This document shows, in pieces, positions 7,005-11,044 of a DNA stretch of 11,044 nt (its first letter is position 1; every line of letters begins with the position of its first letter). This stretch comes from an uncultured Lachnospiraceae bacterium (lineage in GTDB: Bacteria; Bacillota; Clostridia; Lachnospirales; Lachnospiraceae): assembly GCA_944376975.1 (NCBI GenBank), contig CALWEE010000038.1, forward strand, positions 1 to 11,044, written 5' to 3'. The translations under genes were made by a program, and so were the position numbers. A model generated the notes under the pieces. That model saw nothing but the letters and a program-made list of their open reading frames with translations. It did no database searches and was not told where the DNA came from.

Positions 7005-7021
7005 TGTTCCCTATAGGAACA
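7005..7021 (-). promoter_or_regulatory. Palindromic operator candidate at the WYL transcription start
   Basis: TGTTCC, 5 nt, GGAACA: a perfect 6-bp inverted repeat lying between the -10 box and the ribosome binding site of the WYL gene. A protein bound here would block initiation. In RNA the same bases could form a small hairpin next to the AAAGGAGG site. It does not resemble the 23-bp motif. Confidence 0.5.
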
Positions 7022-7029
7022 GTATATCA
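7021..7029 (-). promoter_or_regulatory. Extended -10 promoter of the WYL gene
   Basis: Minus strand TGATATACT, with TATACT at 7021-7026 and TG at 7028-7029. No convincing -35 at 17 nt (CGGACC). The box directly abuts the palindrome and its TG lies in the HIRAN stop codon region (stop at 7027-7029), so the regulator can be expressed apart from the operon upstream. Confidence 0.6.
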
Positions 7030-7356
7030 CAGTCGGCGTCCCCGGTCCGCCTCGATCAGGCTTTTGGGACTGACTTTACATACAACGCCTGCCTTTGTCA
7101 CCACGACGACCGTTCCGCAGGCAGTATCGCCGATCTTGTCGTACAGGCGGCCGGCGCTCACCGAGTCTCCGATCACCGTGCATATGCTGTTCGCCACGTA
7201 CCCGATCTTTCCCAGGCCTTCCATCTTCACCACGATCGCTTCCTTGTCAAACCGGTTATCCGGCTCTTTTTCCAGACGCACCCGCATACCGGTTTTCAGG
7301 AAATCCGTTCCGTAGTAATGTCCCGTTCCTGTTAATGTAAAATAAACCTTTTTCAT
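7027..7356 (-). CDS. HIRAN-domain protein
   Basis: A 109-residue protein that is almost entirely one HIRAN domain: LTGTGHYYGTDFLKTGMRVRL (residues 8-28), then the hallmark EPDNRFDKEAIVV (31-43) and GKIGYVANS (49-57). In SWI2/SNF2-type proteins such as HLTF the HIRAN domain binds 3' ends of single-stranded DNA; standalone bacterial versions are thought to act on damaged or stalled DNA, but their partners are mostly unknown. The start at 7356 has AGGAGG 8 nt upstream; the longer in-frame start at 7386 would overlap the 33-residue gene and is rejected. It follows that gene by 14 nt and precedes the WYL gene by 37 nt. No nuclease or helicase domain is attached. Confidence 0.88.
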   Translation of the reverse strand: MKKVYFTLTGTGHYYGTDFLKTGMRVRLEKEPDNRFDKEAIVVKMEGLGKIGYVANSICTVIGDSVSAGRLYDKIGDTACGTVVVVTKAGVVCKVSPKSLIEADRGRRL

Positions 7357-7370
7357 AAGCTCGTCCTCCT

Positions 7371-7472
7371 TTATTCTCCAAGCCATTCCAGATAATCCGC
7401 CTCACTGGCAAAAAGGCGGTAAACGCCGTTAACATAGCCCATATACCCGTCTGCCGTATGATATCCTTTCAT
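7371..7472 (-). CDS. Small protein of 33 residues, function unknown
   Basis: An ORF starting MKGYHTADGYMG and continuing YVNGVYRLFASEADYLEW, ending LGE. It is rich in Tyr and acidic residues, with no membrane segment or Cys. Support for being real: the stop is followed directly by the ribosome binding site of the HIRAN gene (TAA then AGGAGG), it begins 46 nt after the shared 23-bp motif, and I recall similar GYMGxVxGxYxLFASExDY miniproteins in Lachnospiraceae. Its own ribosome binding site is weak (AAAGGGCGG, about 7 nt upstream). It may be a small regulator, a partner of HIRAN, or a leader peptide that couples translation to HIRAN. Confidence 0.62.
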   Translation of the reverse strand: MKGYHTADGYMGYVNGVYRLFASEADYLEWLGE

Positions 7473-7518
7473 TGTGATCCGCCCTTTCTTTTTTCTTATA
7501 TGGGCAGATTACACGATC

Positions 7519-7541
7519 ACGTGTCCAATAAAAATGCCACC
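7519..7541 (-). promoter_or_regulatory. Candidate operator, copy 2 of the 23-bp repeated motif
   Basis: Minus strand reads GGTGGCATTTTTAT, T, GGACACGT, matching the copy at 5965-5987 except at two positions. It ends 46 nt before the start of the 33-residue gene. Its 3' end overlaps a small inverted repeat, ACACG-4 nt-CGTGT (7511-7524), absent from the other copy. A TATAAG sequence occurs further downstream in the leader, but no -35 fits it. Confidence 0.6.
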
Positions 7542-7547
7542 ATAAAT

Positions 7548-7612
7548 AAAGAGACGATCCATCAGAGCATTCAGGACCTGAAAAAGTCCGAATTCTCCGG
7601 GATCGTCTCTTT
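7548..7612 (-). terminator. Long-stem terminator after the lipoprotein gene
   Basis: A perfect 13-bp inverted repeat (AAAGAGACGATCC at 7548-7560 with its complement at 7600-7612) encloses 39 nt that hold an inner hairpin (GGAC/GTCC at 7574-7577 and 7586-7589). Minus-strand RNA continues TTTATTTATGG, a moderate U-tract; on the plus strand TTTT follows. It lies 72 nt past the lipoprotein stop and separates it from the HIRAN/WYL cluster. Confidence 0.75.
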
Positions 7613-7684
7613 TCTACGTGTCAGTGATTAAAATTCGGTATTAAAGAACTTGCCTGCGGCGCTTCATAATACGTTTCTTTTGTT

Positions 7685-8803
7685 TTAATCCATAAGATGG
7701 ATCTCTTCTCCCATAAAATTGGTCCCGGATCCTGTATAACGATCGATCGTATACCAATCCCATGTGGACGTATGCCCACCGGTCACATCGTATATATGGA
7801 TGACCGCGTTGTCCCCGTCGTAGTGATCCACCTCCACATAGGGCGGGACCGTTCCATAGGTGTTTTCATAATAACTTTTTACCGCTTCCAACAACTCCGG
7901 GGCGGATATCATCCGGGTCGATCCGTCCTGCGGCGCTGTTTCATCCGGATCTCCTTGATCGGGAAACACGTTATCATCATCCTCATATATTGCCTTGCAG
8001 TTTATGTCGAACACAAGCCCATCCAGAAACGATATGCCAAAGAGCGCGTTTTCATATGTAATAGTGATATTTTCCGCCTCCGGTGTGGACAGATAGCGCG
8101 TATAATTGAAAATACAATGGGTCTCCCCGTACTGGGAACCGAAAGTATAATCCCCGTCCACATTGTAAAGTTTTGCGGCACTGACGATCTCTGTAAGCCC
8201 CAAGTTATCCAAAACTTCCTCATAGCTCATTTCCAGCTGTATAGGGCTTTCCAGAAACGGATTGGGAGCCGTGATCTTCTCGCCCAGTTCTCCGTCTTCA
8301 GAATATCTCATGGAAAGAGATATTTCCGTATGGGGCGCGTGGTACAGCTGCTCCTGATCGTTGACGCTATATGTGATACTTGCGGTCGTATTGGTGACGG
8401 TTCCTCTTTTTTTGTAGTAGAATGTCTGGACATCTTTTGGATATTCGATCTCCGGCCAGTAAACCCATTGCAATTCTGGTTTATAAGAACGGGCTGATAC
8501 GAACGTCCCCGATACCGTCTGAAAAATGTCTTCCGCATGATCTCCATCCATTACGCTGTATCCGGCATATTTAAAGTCCTCAACGGAAAACGCCAGCTCA
8601 TGATAAGGCATAGATATCCCAGGAGAAGCGTCCAGCCGTTCATTATCATCAACAGGCACCGGCTGTTCCGCCAGCGTATCATTTTCATCCTCTTGAGCCT
8701 CTGAAACAAACAGAGCGTCGGTTACTGCCGTTTCATTAAGACCGCAGCCGCCCCATATCAACATTCCGGCGCACAGCGCCAACGCGATGATCCTGTTCCT
8801 CAT
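7685..8803 (-). CDS. Putative secreted lipoprotein, function unknown
   Basis: A 372-residue protein with an N-terminal signal: MRNR, a hydrophobic stretch IIALALCAGMLIWGG, then Cys20. Trp at -3 is atypical for a lipobox, so lipidation is probable rather than sure. An acidic, low-complexity linker follows (about 30-65, rich in Glu, Asp, Pro), then a beta-rich domain (70-280). A C-terminal module (about 300-372) contains SAPELLEAVKSYYENTYG, AVIHIYDV and STWDWYTIDRYTGSGTNF. I recall the WYTIDRxTGxG ending in other Clostridia surface proteins without known role. The start at 8803 is set by AAGGGGGA 7 nt upstream; an upstream in-frame ATG at 8845 has no site and would bury the signal peptide. No clear promoter lies between it and the tRNA, so expression may depend on read-through. 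Confidence 0.8.
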   Translation of the reverse strand: MRNRIIALALCAGMLIWGGCGLNETAVTDALFVSEAQEDENDTLAEQPVPVDDNERLDASPGISMPYHELAFSVEDFKYAGYSVMDGDHAEDIFQTVSGTFVSARSYKPELQWVYWPEIEYPKDVQTFYYKKRGTVTNTTASITYSVNDQEQLYHAPHTEISLSMRYSEDGELGEKITAPNPFLESPIQLEMSYEEVLDNLGLTEIVSAAKLYNVDGDYTFGSQYGETHCIFNYTRYLSTPEAENITITYENALFGISFLDGLVFDINCKAIYEDDDNVFPDQGDPDETAPQDGSTRMISAPELLEAVKSYYENTYGTVPPYVEVDHYDGDNAVIHIYDVTGGHTSTWDWYTIDRYTGSGTNFMGEEIHLMD

Positions 8804-8872
8804 ACCATTATCCCCCTTATCATCCAGCGCGTCCATCTCCGGCATCTACTATCTCTTTTTTCCCCAATTCTT

Positions 8873-8920
8873 CTTATTTCATTCCTGTCCGACCTTTTTC
8901 TCTCCGAAAAATGAAATAAG
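8873..8920 (-). repeat. 11-bp inverted repeat overlapping the tRNA terminator stem
   Basis: CTTATTTCATT (8873-8883) and its exact complement (8910-8920) flank 26 nt. The distal arm shares bases 8916-8920 with the terminator stem at 8916-8924, so the two foldings exclude each other in minus-strand RNA. No T-tract follows, so it is not itself a terminator. It may be an antiterminator for the lipoprotein gene. Confidence 0.55.
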
Positions 8921-8962
8921 CGGGTGATCATCCAGCCGTTCCGGCTAATAATTCCCGCTTAT
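8907..8962 (-). terminator. Branched terminator after tRNA-Arg
   Basis: A perfect 9-bp stem (8916-8924 with 8954-8962, ATAAGCGGG and its complement) encloses an inner 5-bp hairpin (8934-8938 with 8942-8946, AGCCG/CGGCT). On the minus strand the structure is followed by TTCATTTTT. It begins 6 nt after the tRNA 3' end and probably ends the tRNA transcript. Confidence 0.65.
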
Positions 8963-8968
8963 ATCTGC

Positions 8969-9042
8969 CGTCCCTGAGAGGAGTTGAACCTCCGCTGACG
9001 TGCCTTAGGAGGGCACCGCTCTATCCACTGAGCTACAGAGAC
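8969..9042 (-). tRNA. tRNA-Arg (anticodon CCU)
   Basis: A 74-nt cloverleaf on the minus strand. The acceptor stem GTCTCTG pairs with CAGGGAC (one G-U pair); the D-arm is GCTC/GAGC with AGTGGATA loop; the anticodon stem GTGCC/GGCAC holds loop CTCCTAA, giving anticodon CCU that reads AGG; the T-arm is GGAGG/CCTCT around TTCAACT. Discriminator base is G and CCA is not encoded. The 5' flank together with the acceptor strand forms CAGAGA-3 nt-TCTCTG, a possible leader hairpin removed by RNase P. Confidence 0.96.
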
Positions 9043-9102
9043 ATTCTCTGATTTTTGGCTTAAACACTGGGTTTTCGGCCTCTCGGTCAGATAACCGATC
9101 CT

Positions 9103-9132
9103 ATGGTAACAGTCCTGTTTTATGACTGACAA
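9103..9132 (-). promoter_or_regulatory. Weak promoter candidate for tRNA-Arg
   Basis: Minus strand TTGTCA (9127-9132), 18 nt, TACCAT (9103-9108). The -35 is good but the -10 is only four of six. A second candidate, TTGATT-17 nt-TAGACT, begins in the end region just past the DUF3881 gene. No terminator was found between DUF3881 and the tRNA, so the tRNA may also be co-transcribed. The 198 nt between them also hold an inverted repeat, CGCTTC/GAAGCG (9147-9152 and 9162-9167), without T-tract. Confidence 0.35.
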
Positions 9133-9240
9133 CCAACCATTTTTCCCGCTTCTTTGACAGTGAAGCGAACACCTTTCTCATGTCATGTTCCGGTCCTGTA
9201 TAGTCTATCATCTCAGACCTGTAAAATCAATCCCTTTTTC

Positions 9241-10125
9241 TCACGGCATGAAATCCACCATGCCCTGGAGCCAGATATTGCCTCTGAACCTCCGGCCTGG
9301 CGCCGGTTCGCCCAAAAGGTCCTGACTGTTGATGCAGATATCGAACATGAGATCGTTGCAGTCAATGGTCAGGATATAGACCTCCTCCTGCGTCAGTATA
9401 TTGGTCACCTTTCGCGCTTCCAGTATATCGCCCATAACTGAATATTGGTCACAGGCTATGCCATAGGGCATAAAATAAGAGGAAACAATGGTCAGTACGT
9501 CTTCTTTTTTAGCCCGCTTCATAACGGTGGCATAGGTATCCATATCTTCCATAGTCAGGCTTTCAATGGCTTCCTTGTCCCCGTTCCTGGCGGCGTCGAT
9601 GCGCATATCCCTGTTTTTGGCTTCCCTCTGGCTCCGGCGCTTATCTTCCTTTCCGGAAGCCAGCGGCAGGATGACGCGTCCGTAAATGGACAGGCCGGAC
9701 AAAATGACCGGCGCGTAAAGGGTATGGCCGTATTTATATGGGATATTGTCCATATAATCCGCCCGGTTCAGCAGCTGAAAGATAATGGAAACGCCCATAT
9801 GGATATGGTCGCAGACGCCGGAATAGCCATCCCGGTCCGACTGTTTTTCAACGGAAACCTCTCCTTTGAACGTGGTGTTCCTTCCCCTGAAAAACGGAAA
9901 GAAATAATCCCGGCAAAAGGTTCCGTTCCCGTCATATTCACCACATATATTGATGCCCATACGGTCAGCCGATTCCATCATCTTTTCCCCGTAAACGATA
10001 CCGGATCCATCCGGAGAAGAAACATACTCGGATGACGGGTGTGTTTCAGCCAGATCCAAAAGGCTTCTTAAAGCTTTATTGTCTTTGATGCCCGCAAAAC
10101 CAACGGCCCGCAGATAATCGTGCAT
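9241..10125 (-). CDS. DUF3881-family protein, function unknown
   Basis: A 294-residue cytoplasmic protein. From memory it matches the Lachnospiraceae-type DUF3881 family along its whole length: MHDYLRAVGFAGIKD start, INICGEYDGNGTF then DYFFPFFRG, SVEKQSDRDGYSGVCDHIHM, EAIESLTMEDMDTYATV, SSYFMPYGIACDQYSVMGDI, LTIDCNDLMFDICIN and GEPAPGRRFRGNIWLQG at the end. No signal peptide, membrane segment or catalytic motif is visible, and the family role is unknown. GGAGG lies 6 nt before the start. It follows serS by 18 nt, so it is probably co-transcribed with it; a link to translation or serine metabolism would be only a guess. Confidence 0.9.
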   Translation of the reverse strand: MHDYLRAVGFAGIKDNKALRSLLDLAETHPSSEYVSSPDGSGIVYGEKMMESADRMGINICGEYDGNGTFCRDYFFPFFRGRNTTFKGEVSVEKQSDRDGYSGVCDHIHMGVSIIFQLLNRADYMDNIPYKYGHTLYAPVILSGLSIYGRVILPLASGKEDKRRSQREAKNRDMRIDAARNGDKEAIESLTMEDMDTYATVMKRAKKEDVLTIVSSYFMPYGIACDQYSVMGDILEARKVTNILTQEEVYILTIDCNDLMFDICINSQDLLGEPAPGRRFRGNIWLQGMVDFMP

Positions 10126-10143
10126 ATGTTTCCTCCCGATCGG

Positions 10144-11044
<901 letters not shown>

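Noticed and set aside
5907..7016. A 369-codon plus-strand ORF opposite the WYL gene
   Set aside because: It mirrors the WYL gene on the other strand; the WYL protein has clear domains, a promoter and ribosome binding site, while this one has a low-complexity His/Phe-rich sequence and no recognisable start.
7519..7541. Reading the 23-bp motif as a sigma-54 promoter (GG and GG ten bases apart)
   Set aside because: The -12 element needs GC and shows GG in both copies, and no enhancer-binding activator is nearby.
7644..7672. Tiny ORF MKRRRQVL on the minus strand
   Set aside because: Eight codons with no ribosome binding site; nothing distinguishes it from chance.
7625..7684. A short minus-strand open stretch ending YYEAPQASSLIPNFNH, reminiscent of tiny RiPP-precursor-like peptides
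   Set aside because: It has no ATG, GTG or TTG with a ribosome binding site, overlaps the 3' end of the lipoprotein gene out of frame, and only the tail resembles a peptide.
8969..9042. tRNA-Arg as an integration site for a mobile island
   Set aside because: No integrase, no direct repeat of the tRNA 3' end elsewhere in the window, and no phage genes were seen.
9147..9167. Inverted repeat CGCTTC/GAAGCG as a terminator for the serS-DUF3881 transcript
   Set aside because: No T-tract follows on either strand, so it is only noted as a small stem.

Overview
Every gene supported in this window lies on the minus strand, so transcription runs from right to left. The organism looks like an anaerobic Clostridia species, most likely Lachnospiraceae. 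Reasons: AGGAGG ribosome binding sites 6-11 bases before the starts, sigma-A promoters, a DUF3881 protein, a DUF4317 protein, and a flavin-bifurcation type EtfB/EtfA pair with an N-terminal ferredoxin domain on EtfA. The genus is not assigned; base composition is moderate, with GC-rich wobble positions.

Layout in transcription order. (1) The 3' two-thirds of serS (right edge to 10144) is followed 18 nt later by a DUF3881 gene (9241-10125). (2) A tRNA-Arg(CCU) (8969-9042) follows, with a branched terminator-like structure after it. (3) A putative lipoprotein of unknown function (7685-8803) ends in a long-stem terminator (7548-7612). (4) An accessory cluster of short, mostly uncharacterised genes comes next: a 33-residue protein (7371-7472), a HIRAN-domain protein (7027-7356), a WYL-domain regulator (5994-6989), an Ada-like zinc-finger protein (5291-5920), a short DUF4317 protein (4577-5224) and an HTH plus PD-(D/E)XK nuclease-like protein (3793-4563). 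(5) A carbon and energy block closes the window: an Ldh2-family 2-hydroxyacid dehydrogenase (2447-3559) and a malic enzyme (1268-2440) in a tight pair with a strong promoter and terminator. After them etfB (303-1091) and etfA (truncated at base 1) have their own promoter.

How it may work together. Block 5 sits at the malate/pyruvate/lactate node: malic enzyme makes pyruvate from malate, Ldh2 interconverts a 2-hydroxyacid and its 2-oxoacid, and a ferredoxin-bearing Etf is the kind used by bifurcating lactate dehydrogenase or enoyl-CoA reductase complexes. The Etf partner is outside the window.

The most unusual part is block 4. A 23-bp motif with 21 identities occurs twice, in the same orientation and 44-46 nt upstream of two starts (the 33-residue protein/HIRAN operon and the zinc-finger gene) that flank the WYL regulator gene. 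This suggests a small local WYL regulon of DNA-handling proteins. No phage, transposon or CRISPR array was seen, and the functional proposal for block 4 is inference.
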